From assembly GCA_038502055.1 (NCBI GenBank), contig JAXRKN010000025.1, forward strand, positions 248,001 to 312,000: DNA of 64,000 bases, read 5' to 3'. The notes under the pieces were generated by a model, which saw nothing but the letters and a program-made list of their open reading frames with translations, did not search any database and had not been told where the DNA came from. A program made the translations under genes and the position numbers. This DNA comes from Tanytarsus gracilentus (taxonomy: Eukaryota > Arthropoda > Insecta > Diptera > Chironomidae). Positions 25,256 to 38,600 of this stretch are shown here, piece after piece (position 1 is the first letter of the stretch; each line of letters starts with the position of its first letter).

Positions 25256-25263
25256 TAAATTTC

Positions 25264-28200
25264 TAACTTTTATTACATATTTTTTTTAAAGAATGCAAAT
25301 TTTTAAAAGTTATTTTGCTTAGAGGGTTGATAAGTAACTCCTTTACCTAACCTTATTCCCCACACCTTCACATCCATGTACTCTTATACGCACTCCACCA
25401 ACTGAGACGATGACGCTATCGATAAAAAATAAATGTGGAATGCATATGAAAGTCCATGACTTTATATTAAAAGCATTTTAACTTCGCTTTCAATAAATCT
25501 CTTCGATTTGTGATATGTCTAATCATCAAGCATAAAAGTCAAATGTGATTTGTATTCAAATCAATCATGTATTTCAATGAAACCTGCACAACATTCGTAC
25601 GTACACAGCCCTGATTGATGTTTCTAAAGGCAAAGAAGGTAATTGAAGGCAGATAAATGGAATGTTAATGCCTTTTTGAGCTGATGTTTTGATATTTTCT
25701 CAGATGATGACGAAATTTAGATTGATTGCGAGTGGGGATGGAGTTTAACTGGCATCTCAATATCTCATTCCACTCAATCTCGAGAGAAATGATACGATGA
25801 GACAAGATAAATTAATTGAAACTGTATTGACTGCATTAAGAGGCTAACTCACATGACACACAAAATTGAGATGATATACAAATTGGGAGCATTGAGCATT
25901 AAATTTATTCATGAGTGAAAGCTTTCAATGAATTGAAAACTGGAAAGTGCACCTGCAGTATTTTACCATTTATTTGGCAACTTTTTCCTCGCTTGTTATT
26001 ACAGATGGAATTGTGCTGAAGAGTAATATTTTTGCATGTGACAGCATTAAAAATCATAGGCAAAAAGTTACGAACATGCGAGAAAATATTTTAAAAAATT
26101 TAACTTAGATAAAATTTAAATAATAAAAATAAATATAATAAATCTTAATGCATTTTACATAACGCATTCAATGTAGGATTTCTATCATTTATATTTCGTC
26201 ACCAATCAATTACCCAACCCTCAATTCAACATATGCCAAATCTTGCAAAATTTTGCTCACCAAGCAAGGGAGAAGTGATTGAAAAATTTTAATACATTTT
26301 TGCAGTATTTTTGCATATACACAAAAATCTTCCACTCGTTCATTTTTTCTGTATGCCAAGTGAAATTTTCATTTTTGCCACCGCCATTGAGTGCCGGTTC
26401 ATAAATTCACAACAATAGAAAAAACACATACACTCCAACAACACCATCCACATGTTTCATCAATTTATTGCCGATATATCAAATATTTATTAAATCCTTT
26501 CGATATAGGGAAATCGTTGCCAAAGTGGATATTGCTTATGGCACTGAAGAGACACAACATTTTAGTTTTACATGGAAAATTAAGTCGTATTTTTAACTGA
26601 AATCTGGAGAGAATTTTTTGCTGATTATTTTTTTTGTTTCCATAATCATATTTATTTAAACTTATCCTTTTGAGAGTAAAATGCATTTTAATACATAAAA
26701 TATCGGGTTTTTTTGGTTATTTTTCCAAATGAAGATATTTATTTTTTTTGTCCTCGAAATGAAAAGAAGGAGGCGTGGTGAGCAGACACTTTGGCGGCGA
26801 TTTAACTCATTCTAAATGCTGAAGGGTCATTTTCTATGCCTCCTCCTTGAGGTTGTTTCCCAATCTACGATATAAATCGAATAATCCCAAAAACCAAAAC
26901 AATGTGGAGTAAAGTAGAAGCAAGGAGAGGAAGAGAAAAAACATATTGCGCGAAATAACAGTATGCATTTCCCTCCTTCTATTTGTAATCATTGCCGCCG
27001 TTGTTGTTCTTTTTATACTAGCATTTACAGACAACAATCTCACACACAGCATGATCAGCAGGAAAGTGTTTCACATTCTTTAACTTGTGCCTTTTATTTT
27101 TATTGCAAAAGCTAACTTAATTGAAGGCACTCAACTCGAAGGTTAATTTGAGGGTATTAATGCAGTAATAAATGGCTAAATTTGCAATTCAAAGTCAGCA
27201 CTTAAAGGAAATGGGAGGGAAAAACAAGTAAAATTAGGACAGACACTAAGAAGGTTTTCTCTCCACGTTGAGAACTATTACTTTGTAATCAAAAGGACAA
27301 TTTACCATAGCGATGAAAATGAGATTAGATAGAGTTTTGTGTCTACTGACATACAAATTTCCAAACAACATGCTGAAATTTTTATAAGATAATAAGAGAT
27401 ACGACACAAGAAATCTAGGAACAGATAAATCACATACTTTACTTGTATTTTAGAGATTTAAACTGGTTTTTTAAATATTCTAAAAGTGTCAGTTGACATC
27501 TTTCAAAATTTCTGGATCATTTTAAAGCCAAACTAAAGTTTTGTAAGAAGCAAATGTACAAAAGTGAAGAATTTGATACTTATAAGACGATACTTACAAG
27601 ACGTGACATCCTTGCCAAGTGTGATCCTTACGCTTTGATTGAGGGTTGACAAAGATCTATAATTAGCACATATTGCTGATTTTGACGCGAATTAAATTAT
27701 TTTTAATTTCACGCGGTTGATCGGTTCAAAACAATAACAAAAAAATGCACATCCCTGGAAAAAGCTCCGGTTTCAAATTTAAAATGAACCGTTATAATGT
27801 TTTAATAATTATCTTTATCTGAACTCATAAATTACAACACACACAAGTCTATAATCAAAATAATCACAATTCAGCAATCTCTGTGAGATAATTTATTGTT
27901 TTTAAAATATTATCTATCTAAATTTATGTTTTTGTCACACTTTTAATAAGCAACAATAAGCGTTTAAGTTTTAAAACGTTACTCCAGCGCTCTCGTCTTT
28001 TAAAAAAAATTTCTTAATGCAAATGGTCCCATCCCTTGCTCTCACTTCTTCTTAAAGAAGAATTTAAATATCGATTGCACAGAATAGCAATGAGAGAGTT
28101 GGGTATGTAAGAATGGCATATATATACAATGGTTAGTGTATATTTCTATAAATTACTTTTCTCTTTCTTCTCACTCTTGGAGCCTATTGGGGTAAATGAG

Positions 28201-29690
28201 TCATTAGAATAAATTAAGAGAGAATTTTTCTTACAATTGAAAGAACGGAAAGAGAGCTTTTATTCCTGAAATTATAATAAGATGAACATCTGCATAAGTT
28301 TTACATTAAAAAATGCTTGGCAAAAAAACTGAATTTTTTCTCATACAGCCACGACTATTGTGTTATGGCTTTGTTAGAATTTGAATTAATATAATTTTCA
28401 TGTGCACGGTTTCCGAATGTCGTGTCGAACGACACTTGAGATTAATTAATAGAAAATACATTGCCTCGTTCAGTGTGCAAGGATTAAGAAAAAGATTGAA
28501 AATAATTCAGAACTGGAATAACAATTGGTCTCGTAATAATTACCTCTGTAATTACTTAGCAATAAGTCCATTTTTAATATTAATACTATTTAAATAAATA
28601 ATAAAAATATATTATTACTGTTACTCCTCTAAAAACTGATTAAGTTGTATCAAAATATATTCCGTGATTTACTTTGAGAAAATGTTAGAAAGAGGTTAGT
28701 TAATGAGTGAAAGGTTAATGAATGCAAATGTTAGTTTATTTGAAGATTTAGAAGAAGAAAAAACAAATTTGTTAATACAACTGCTTAATTGCTTAACAAA
28801 ATGTTTGCAATACTTGGACGATGTTTATGGACTCAAGATATTTTTAGAAACTTTTTTCCTTTCACATTTTTTTAAATTAATTTTTTTAACATTATTTAAT
28901 CGAAAAAAAATTAAAGTGAATTTTTTCATCTTTTCAAGTCTGCCTTACTCTAAGATAACTTTGATGTCATGACTTTTCCTAGACTCTGAAAACAGAATAA
29001 AATTATTTTTCATCTTAAATCCTTACATAAACGAAAAATTTGTGTGGAGTGTATGTAAATCCCTCTCGTTCGCTTTAATCTCATCCACTCACTTCCTTCA
29101 TAAGCTGATTCTTCAATAAATATTTGCTCTCAAAATATAAAAATTAATTTTCATATTTCATCTCTGGCGGTTTGTGTTTATTTTGAGATAAAATTGATAA
29201 AAAGAGAGCACAAAAACCAAGCTCGATTCATTGCTGGAATTCCATTTTGACTTAACTTCATCAAGAAATTTCTTTTCACATAATTGTGCAAACAGTTGAC
29301 CTCTTAAAAAGTCAGTGAGGCGCAAAAAATTTAATAAAAATTTCACTCGAAATCGCGACCAAATGAGAATTTTTCGTTCATCTCATTTTCATGTTGAATG
29401 GAATGCAAATTACAACGATCCATAAATTATTATGTACCAAGAGATGTTAAGATGCCGCACTCTCATTCTCACGAAAGGAATTAGCCATATAATATATAAA
29501 ATTTAATATTATGATCAGCTCATAAATACTTTTTTTTCACGAGCAGTGAAAATTGCCCCCACCGGCAATAATTCTTCTTTCCTCGCCATCTCATGATTAC
29601 CCTCTTTCCTTTAAGCACTTTTTTCAAGGAAAAGTGAAATCTTCTCTTGCTTGACTATAAAGGAATTAAATGCTAGGACGAGGTGCTAAA
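25264..29690. other. Gene-poor AT-rich stretch
   Basis: No gene is recognised. A segment near 28910-28955 (TTAAAGTGAATT..., TTTTCAAGTCTGCCTTAC) recurs at about 30689-30732, so dispersed repeat material is present. Other frames are short and unsupported. Confidence 0.45.
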
Positions 29691-29696
29691 AAATGA

Positions 29697-30180
29697 ATAA
29701 AAATGTTTCAAAACCCACTCGTGGGTGTTGCCGCGTAACCCACTTGTAACAGATCAGTATTGAAAATATAAATATGGGGAAGCCTTATATAGGAAAAATT
29801 GGGGAAGCCATGGGGAAGTCATTTTGGGGAAACCATGGGGAAGCCTTGGGGAGGGGGAGTTTGGAGGGGATTGGGGGGGTGGGGGGGGGGGGGGGGGGGA
29901 AGCCATTGGGAAGTCATTTGGGGAAGCCTTGGGGAAGTCATTTTGGGGAAGCCATGGGGAGGTAATTTTCCGTTTTTTTTTTTTTTTTTTTTTTTTTTCC
30001 ATTTCCATTTTTTCCTTAATTATTGTGTTCCATTTTCCACCGTGTTCCATTTTCCATCTTGTTCCACTTGTTCCACATTGTGTTCCACTTTCCACTATGT
30101 TCCATTTTCAATTTTTTCCACCTTTTTTATTTTTTTTTTTTATTTTTCTCCTGTTGCATTTTCCATTTTTTCTTTTCCCA
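29697..30180 (-). repeat. GCGTAACCC-family 3' end fused to G-run/T-run minisatellite block, copy 4
   Basis: On the minus strand the segment ends with GTGGGTTACGCGGCAACACC and the hairpin terminus of the family (29697-29745). Inside it lies a tandem of GGGGAAGCCATGGGGAAGTC-like units (29774-29970) that includes a run of 19 G at 29881-29899. A run of about 26 T follows at 29973-29998, then repeats of TGTTCCATTTTCCA-like units to about 30180. The same TTCCATTTTCC unit occurs inverted in copy 5 (52195-52260), and GGCTTCCC units occur in copy 3. The expected 5' end of the family was not found here. Confidence 0.6.
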
Positions 30181-30186
30181 GTGTTC

Positions 30187-30618
30187 CTCTTGCTAGCCCG
30201 TGTCTTTTTCGAGTCTTGTGTTGATTAAATTTCTTTAAAGTGGCAAATTTTTTGACGTTCTTTTTCTGTATTACTAGTTCAACGATACCCGAAGATATAG
30301 GAAAAATTATGAATTATTATGCCCATGCGCCTGTGGACATGACCAAATATTACCGTTAAAATGGCAAAAAAATCCTCAGCCTATCATTGGCGAAACCCAA
30401 TCTCTATCAGATCTCACTCGAAAAAAAAAAGGGGTACAAATAAAATTTAAATCTCGGCTTCAACGTATTTTCAATAGATACTTGCAAACACACAAAAACA
30501 TCCTTAATTAATTTTTCTCCTGTCGCACATTTTTTCACTCTTGCTAGCCCGTGTCTTTTTCGAGTCTTGTGTTGATTAAATTTCTTTAAAGTGGCAAATT
30601 TTTTGACGTTCTTTTTCT
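30187..30618 (+). repeat. 81-bp perfect direct repeat
   Basis: 30187-30267 and 30538-30618 are identical as far as I can read (beginning CTCTTGCTAGCCCGTGTC). The sequence just upstream of each (TTTTTCTCCTGT[T/C]GCA) is similar too. The copies are 351 bp apart, which suggests a recent tandem duplication or two copies of an element end. There is no coding sense. Confidence 0.85.
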
Positions 30619-30619
30619 T

Positions 30620-32620
30620 TTATAGTTAACGAAGAAGGGAAAATATTAACAAGAGAATTTCGCTAATTTTTTGAAAGAATTTTAAAAATTAAAGTGAATT
30701 TTGTAATCTTTTCAAGTCTGCCTTACATCTCATTTCTTTGTTCTTTTTAGACTACGATTAATAATTTATAATATCTTTTATCTTATTTTATTTAAGCATT
30801 CACTTTAATTTTTAGGATTCTGATTTAACTCAATAATTAATTTTTGTATTTGTAAAATAGGAAATCATAAGTATGCACCGGTCATGGCTCTTTTTCTATC
30901 CAAAAAAAATCTTTTCAATTATCATCGCAATTTCAGATATGTATTCTCAAAATCTGAAAGCTTGATGGTTCTATGTCTTTCTTTAGCTTGAAATGTTCAT
31001 TTTTTAACAAGGCTTAAGAAATAATTAACTTTTAGGAAATGAAAAGCACCGGTCATAAGTCTCATAGGAGAGAAAAGTACAACAACGAATCGAGGCATGA
31101 ATGAAATTTAAACGGTTTTCAGATGTAATAAAAACACTTTTTAACAAAACAGAGAAGCTCATAACGAGACATTGTTTATTTTTTCGTAAAAACACAACAA
31201 GTTACAACTTGCTGAGATCACTGCGCATGCTATCCACGAAGCAGTCCGTTCGTCTCCGATTTGTTTCTTGATGTCAAAAAGAGATTTCCTTCCTGATGAT
31301 TTCATTCAGTTTCTTCGTTCGTCTCATGCTGTGAGGACGTATAATCGCTTTGACTGTTAATATTAAAGTTAAAAATAATATTAAAAAGGACTTGATCTCG
31401 AATTAATTTTTCATGTTAAGACAACATTAAAGGCTTAAAATTCACGTCAACGCACATGAAAAAAAACAAATAAATTTCATGCGAGAAATTAATTCACTTT
31501 CGTGACACGATGAAACCGGAAATAAATAAAATGGAAATGAATTGAGTGAGAATAATAAAATAAATAAACTTCAAACGACATCGCATTTTAAAAATTGTAA
31601 GAGCGAAAAAAATTAACGTTTAAAAAATTATCACCCTTAATATAGGGAAGAAAAAAAATGTAAATTGACAAAATTATTTTGTCTTAGAAAATTCAATTTT
31701 TTTTAAAAGGAACTTGAACTCTCAATATTAACAAGTTAGAATCAAAGATAATTTATTGACACTGAAACCAATTACTGTATTGATATAAGGATTCTAATCT
31801 TTCTTAATTAATAATTTAAATTTTCATCTTTCACACTTTTGAAAATCACTTCCCGAAAAAATTGAAATCTACATTTTTAAAAAAACTAAACAGAAAATTA
31901 AATTCTTTTTCTCTTCATGCTGAAAAAAATCAAGGAGGTGTCAAAGCAACAATACAGTCAAGAAAAACTCAATTACTGAAATTAAAAGAGGATATACCAA
32001 ACGAATTAATGAAGGAAATTTCTGGCAGATTTTATTTAGTAAAGCCTTTTTCAACAAAATTGTTCAATCATGAAAAACTGTGTTTGATCGTTTAAAAAGC
32101 CCGCAAGAAAAACACTTTCACTTTCACACATTCGAGATTGTATGACACTGTGATAGGTGTTTTGAGGTTTAAAAGGAGAAATCATGAAAGGAACCGACGA
32201 CACATTTTAGTGAGAATCGTGACACTAAGTAATAAAGTAGGAAAAATTTATAGAGATATCATTGGATTCAAAATATAAAAAAACCTCAGCAGCACCAATG
32301 CCATTATCTTTCTCCATTTGAACGCGAACTTGTGGATATATTCGGTGTACATAATGTACAAGGCGGTTAAATTGCCATATCAAATGTAATTTAGTGCTCT
32401 TTAAATCGTTTTGCAATGATACTTTTATTGATGTTTCACGCGATTCAATCAAGTGAATAACGTAAAATTGCTGCCATAAGCAAACACACATACTCAATGT
32501 GGTGAAAAGCAACAGTCTTCAAATATAGCCGATTTATTTTAACTTATCGCTCAATGAGCTAAATGGCCCAAAACATTTACCCAGGAAAAAAAATACGAGA
32601 AAGAGTTTAAAACAGATGCC
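30620..32620. other. Region upstream of the DIP gene, no gene recognised
   Basis: AT-rich, with only short unsupported frames on either strand. It should hold the promoter and 5' UTR of the Ig-domain gene that starts at 32621, although further non-coding 5' exons may lie farther left. Two CACCGGTCAT motifs (about 30876 and 31048) recur inverted at about 52345. Confidence 0.4.
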
Positions 32621-35600
32621 ATGTTATTTGCTTTGATTTTAATCATATCAAATAGTGCACTAATAAACAGTTTTCACCCAAATGATGGTAAGTTGTATTA
32701 AAAAAAGAAATTTAATTAATTCATAATTTTATAAAATTTACCTATAAGTATTTCAATTAAAATATTTAATACAAGTATTTTAATACTATCTAACTTAATT
32801 TCATGAGAACTAAACAAGAATTTAATTTACATAGATTAAATGAATGGTGGATTGGTTTTTGTTAGTTTTTGCCTGTTCATAGAATTGGTTTTATGAACTT
32901 TTCCTAAATTTTTTTTATTTATTTTTTAAAAAAAAAAATAAAAAAAAATGCTTTAATCGATTTTCAAGAATGTTTGAACTGAAAAGCTTTTCCATTGAAA
33001 CCTCGAGTTGCATAAACAATGCAAATACAATGGAAAGAGAATCTTAATTATTTCAATTTAAAGTCAGTAATGATAAAAAACTAAATACTAAAATACATTC
33101 AAGATTAAAGTTGAATTAGGTGGAAATTATAAAACATTTAAAATTTGGAATATTGGTTATGGTTTTCCGTGGCACGCCTATGGTCACGACTCGAAAATTC
33201 ATAGTCTATTAGTACCTTATAAACTTTTTATAAATTGAGAATTCATTTCTCTCAAAAAAATTCTCACGGAAATTCTCCCGTGTTTCTCTCTCCCATACAA
33301 ATTTATTTATTTAATTTAATTAACTTTTATGGGTCTGCGAAAATTTTGTAGTAGCAGGTAGTCTTCTCGATTAGCAGAATCAAATAAAGAAAATCCGCGA
33401 CCTGTAGAGCGCGTACAAAAAACGTCGCCCGGATCCCGGATGCTAACACCACTCTTTTGACGATCCTGCCTGACCTGGGCCATGGATCATATAAGTGTGT
33501 ATACTTTTTAGATTCGTAATTCGATTCCTTGCATGTGGCAAAAGTTCTAGACCAAAATAAGGCTTTTTGAAGGCAGCAAGTGACAAAGACAGTTTTCTCT
33601 CAAGATCGAAAACAATATATAGCAAAGCTATAATTTAATAATGATAAATAATCAAACCAAAACTGTTTAATATCAAAATCAGTGCTTTTCAATTGACGGT
33701 TGTTTAATAAATTCAAATAATTTATCCGATGCAATTTGCAGAATTTGCAAAAACAAAACGATTGTATTTTTCTCGCGCGTTCGGCAGGGGATAAAATCTG
33801 ATTATAAATGAATGAGTAGTATATGATCAGGCGGCGAGAGACTAGTATATAAATTTTATATACATTATATACCTCAAAAATATAAAAATATAAATGTGGT
33901 ATATAAAAATATAAATTTCAGATTTTTATATACCCAAAAAATTTATATACAAGTCTCTCGCCCCCCTGTATATGATCTAGCGCCACCAATTCAATTTGGT
34001 GGTGTCAAAATATTTAAAAATAGTTGCGAGGAATATTTTTACATTTTAAACACTTCCGAATGAGTCAATAAAAGAGACAAATCATACCGGGGTCGAGGTG
34101 AAATTTAACTAGAAAGTTTGTATGAAGCGAACTTATTTAAATCCTAAATTTTTTAAACATATTTTTAAAATCATCTGTTTAAGGAAAAATTTATTTAATT
34201 TTCCTGGATTTTCATTCAAATTTACAAATAGAACTTTTTAGTGTATTCCACCAAGCGTGTAACGCTTTATGCTCGATTTTCTGTCCGTATTTCTTTCACA
34301 CTAAGACCACCTAAAAATCTCGAGTTTTTGATAAATTATAAGTCTTTGGCTTCAGTTTATCTCATTTTAAATTTGTTTTTGTTCACAGACAGCCAAAATG
34401 ACCGATTTCTTCCATTTTTTTTAAAATGTTTCTCGCTGGACTTGAGATTGAACTAAGAATCGATTATTGTAATTATTAAGTAGCTCGGCAATATTAACGC
34501 GTGGGTTTAAAATCTCCTACTTGAATGTCAAACGTGTGTTACTTGATGATGATGATAAGATATTTGAGATTATTATTATCATGTTAATTTTGTGACATGT
34601 CATCCTAAAAATTAATTTGAAATGTTAAGTTAGCGTTTGTTTTAATTAGTATAAAATTATAAATTCATAATGAAGCCATTCTTCCGAGTTTAATAATTGT
34701 ACAGATGAAGAAGCAAATTTTTGGGAACTACTAATTAAAGTTTGCCAAATTATGTCAGTTTAAAGTTCCAATTGAACACAAAGTAAATAAGAGGAGAATT
34801 AAAAGTCCAAAGTCCAAACGTTAATCAATGGAGTAATAAAATATTCAATTTTAATGCACACTTGACTACGTAATAACAAGAATAGATCCCCTTTTGCCGA
34901 TATAAAAATTAAATTATTTATTTATTTTTTATTTATAATAATTTTTTTGTTTTTATTTTATTTTTTTTTTCACATTTTACTTTAATTTTAAATTTAATTT
35001 TTTTGTGCAAAAAAGGAAATAAAATGAAGATAATAAATTAAAATATTGGCGCTCATTTTTTGCGCAGTTTTTAACCCTGTTAATTTGAAAATGTTTTAAA
35101 AATTCGTTAGTTTTACTAAATGAATAAAATAAAAATAAAACAAGCCCAGGTGTAATGAGCTATGTAGGTCTTGAATTTTATATTTTTTATCAAATAATTT
35201 TTCTTCAAAATTATTTCTTTCCCTCCGTTTAAACTTTAAATTTTTTTTTCATCCTTATTGAATCAGTATAAAAGGTTGCATTTAAATTTGCAGAAGGGAA
35301 AGTTTTTCTGCTGTTTGTCCAAAAACTTATTTTCATATTCCGATGGTACCAAATAAATAAATTTCCGCTATTGTAGGAAAAAAATGTAAAAAAAACTTTT
35401 AAAAGCATCTCATAGACGATGTAAAATGCTCTTTCGAGTAGAAAAATCATCGCTTTTTCAGCATTGCATTGTTGACATACAAAGAAGAACTTGAAAAGAA
35501 AAAAATAACTTTCTTACTCTTTAAACTATCGCCATTCCGAGTTACGGTTATATTTTGTGATTTTTGCATTTCTGTACAACTTTTCCATTAACAATTAACA

Positions 35601-38600
35601 TATTTTTATATTATAACGATTAAACTCTCTCATTCCAGCAGAACAACCGAATGAAACTAACTCATACATTCAGGATCGAGGTGAGTTTTTTAGATTATTT
35701 ATGAAATTAAAATTAAAAATTAAATGTGTATTTATTGCAAACTTAGCTCGCTTTATACCAACTTAATTAAATAAATTGAAACATTTAAATGTGTCCAATT
35801 TCACTTTATTCAAAATATATTTAACTTATGCACTCTCCATATCTGCGTAATTTGACATTTTATATTTTTATTCATCTGTCTGCATTGTTCTCACTATAGC
35901 TAAATGATCTATGGTACGAATGACAAACTTAATGATCTCGAACAATATTTTTGCATAATGACTCCTTTGACGAGTTTCATGATTAACCTTAGCCACTTAC
36001 AGTGATAAAAATTTCTGCGTGGCTGGATGAAGGAAAAAATTTAAATTTAAACAAGAAACTTTATTGTTTAACTGAGATATCTTGCGCTAGGATGGCATTA
36101 TGGTTGATTCATGGAACTTTTCAGAGTTGAATTGAAACGGAGATTCATAAATAGTTAGAAACTAATTTTAAATAATTTTGCTAGAAAAAATCTGATAACA
36201 TTTCTAATTTATATATGATCAATTTTTCATACAAGAAAATTTATTTAATTTAAGTTTTTACACTTCCAAACTACGCTTTTATTTTAAACTATTTTTTTTA
36301 GTTTTTTTTATAAATTTAAATTGTGAATAAAAATTGTTCCATCTCTTTAAATTTTATCCCACAAACATTTACATACAAAACAATGTGCACGCCGTCACAA
36401 CAACCGGCAAAGAGTGAAAATGAGAGGTGGATGATAAAAAATTAAAACGATAGTGTTTTTGTAGTTTCTGTAGTACGGCTGCTGCTAAAAAAGCAGATTA
36501 TATTGTATATAAACAAGAGGCAGTGAAATTTACGTGTGAGAGAAGTGGTTAGCATGCCGTATGATATATTGAATCGACAAGCATTTAACTACATAATTTT
36601 CAACAACTCACTCCCCAAATATGCAAAAATACCATATTTTCTTTTAAATTGAATTTTATTGATGAAAATATTTTTCTCGATTTTCTTTTCAATTAACCTC
36701 TAATGGATGTTAAAATACATTCCCGAAATGGCACTGGACTCATGTAGACATACCAAAGTTTGGCGAACCATTACAAAATCAAACGATAGCAGTAGGAAGA
36801 GAAGCTGTTTTTAGTTGTGTAGTGGATAATTTACAAACATATAAAGTAAGTTGATTGCGGGATGGTCACTTTCCAATTTAATATTTTTAGCGTAACCCAC
36901 AAAGTGGTGTAACGCTTATATGCTCGTGATTCCGTCCGTCCGTCAGTCCGTCTGCACAAGCGAGATCTCGGTCCCTGGACCAGCTAGAGACTTCTAGTTT
37001 TCGCCAGATGGTAGCTCTTAGGGTCTATATGTGCAGGCACTGACTATTTTTTGGGCAGTGACCATAGGTCGTGCCACGGACGGCCATAACGTCCATTTTT
37101 CATACAAATTTTCTCTTATATGGCTTCATGGGTATCGTTGAACTCGTAATTTGACCAGGAATCGATTGGCATTGATTCGTAACTTGACCAGGAATCGATT
37201 GACATACATGATTTTTCGAGTCGTGACCATAGGTCGTGCCACGGACAGCCAAAATGTCCACTTTTCAGAACTATGGCTTCATGGGTATCGTTGAACTCGT
37301 GATTGGAGGTCGTTTTGCCGGGGCGGGGGTTTTTTGGGTTTGTCTGGCGTTGGGGGTGGTTGTTTGGCTCGGGGGGTGGGGTTCCTGGGTTCGGTTATGT
37401 GTGGGGTCTAGATGTTTGGGATGGTGAACGGTGCCGGTGCGATGTTGTTCATGACTTCTTTGTGGAGTCATATTTTTTTTAAGGTTAACCAGGGGTGGGC
37501 TCCGGTCTGGTACCTGAGGCCAGTCCTGCAACCGCGTTTGTCTGGGTACCGTCCTGTCGGTCGCCGCAGGCTGACAAAGAAAATAATTGTTTTATTTGGA
37601 AAATACTGGAAAGCTGGAAAAATTATTTTAAACAAAAATGAAATTATTATATGAAAAACGTAAAAATTTCTTAAAACCATTGTAAGAAATTCATTTTCCT
37701 GAAAATTTTCAAAGAAGAAGGATGTGTTCATTGTCGATTTTTCTCGTCTGCTATTGAAAATTTTAAATCATTGGGGAAAGTATTATTGTATATTCCCATC
37801 TTTTTAAATGTAATGATTTTTAAGAAAAAAAATCTTATTTAATTCTAATTCTAGTAAGCACATTAAAATAAAAATTGTTGGGAATGACCTTCCCGCTTGC
37901 CGAAGTGTTTAAGAGGTGCAATAAAATTTAATGTTAAAAAAACACAGAATTAAAAAAATAAATTTGTTATTTAGATTTTTAAAAAATCTTATGAAATTAA
38001 AATCTCTGTCCTGGCCTATCGTTGCCTGCGGTCCGTCCTGGTATTTTGCGGTCTCGTACCTGCGGCTTCTCCCCCGGTATAACTGTTACAATTAACCAAA
38101 GTGTCCGGATTGACTTAAACTCATTTTTTATGCAATTGATTTTCAAACACTGATCTGTTACGATGGGTTACGCGGCAACACCCACTGGTGGGTGTTGAAA
38201 CATTTTTTTAAATTTATATAGGACTTGTCAAAATCATAAATAGAAAGTTAAAAATATTGTTTTCTTCCTTTAAATTTGCAATTTCATATTGTACTGCTGA
38301 TTTTAGTTTTTTGGCATTATATATAACCATACAAAAACCTTTTAAAGGAACAATATAAAGCAATTTCAGACTTTCAGTTTAAAATCAAGTATACAAATTA
38401 CTATTTAATTTATTTACAGTATTAGTTTACTGTACCAAATGCGATGTTCTGGGTTTTTGAATGCGGCTGAGAGTGTAACTGATTTGTATTTAATTGTGTT
38501 TTGCGGTTTTCTTTAAGATATTGTTTAAATAAATGGTTTTATAAAAGTTAGATGTTTTTATTTGTTCCGCAAATTCATAAGAAACTAAAAGGTTTTAAAA

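Noticed and set aside
26834..27052. 72-codon minus-strand frame with a hydrophobic core
   Set aside because: A possible membrane segment only; no family resemblance or supporting context.
29754..30228. Gly-rich, Phe-rich and Pro-rich frames on both strands
   Set aside because: Artefacts of G-run, T-run and minisatellite DNA.
32225..32512. 95-codon minus-strand frame just upstream of the DIP start
   Set aside because: No domain, no splice partners; probably lies in the DIP promoter or 5' UTR region.
33500..33530. tRNA-like AATTCGATTCC box
   Set aside because: No acceptor stem or A box at the right spacing on either strand.
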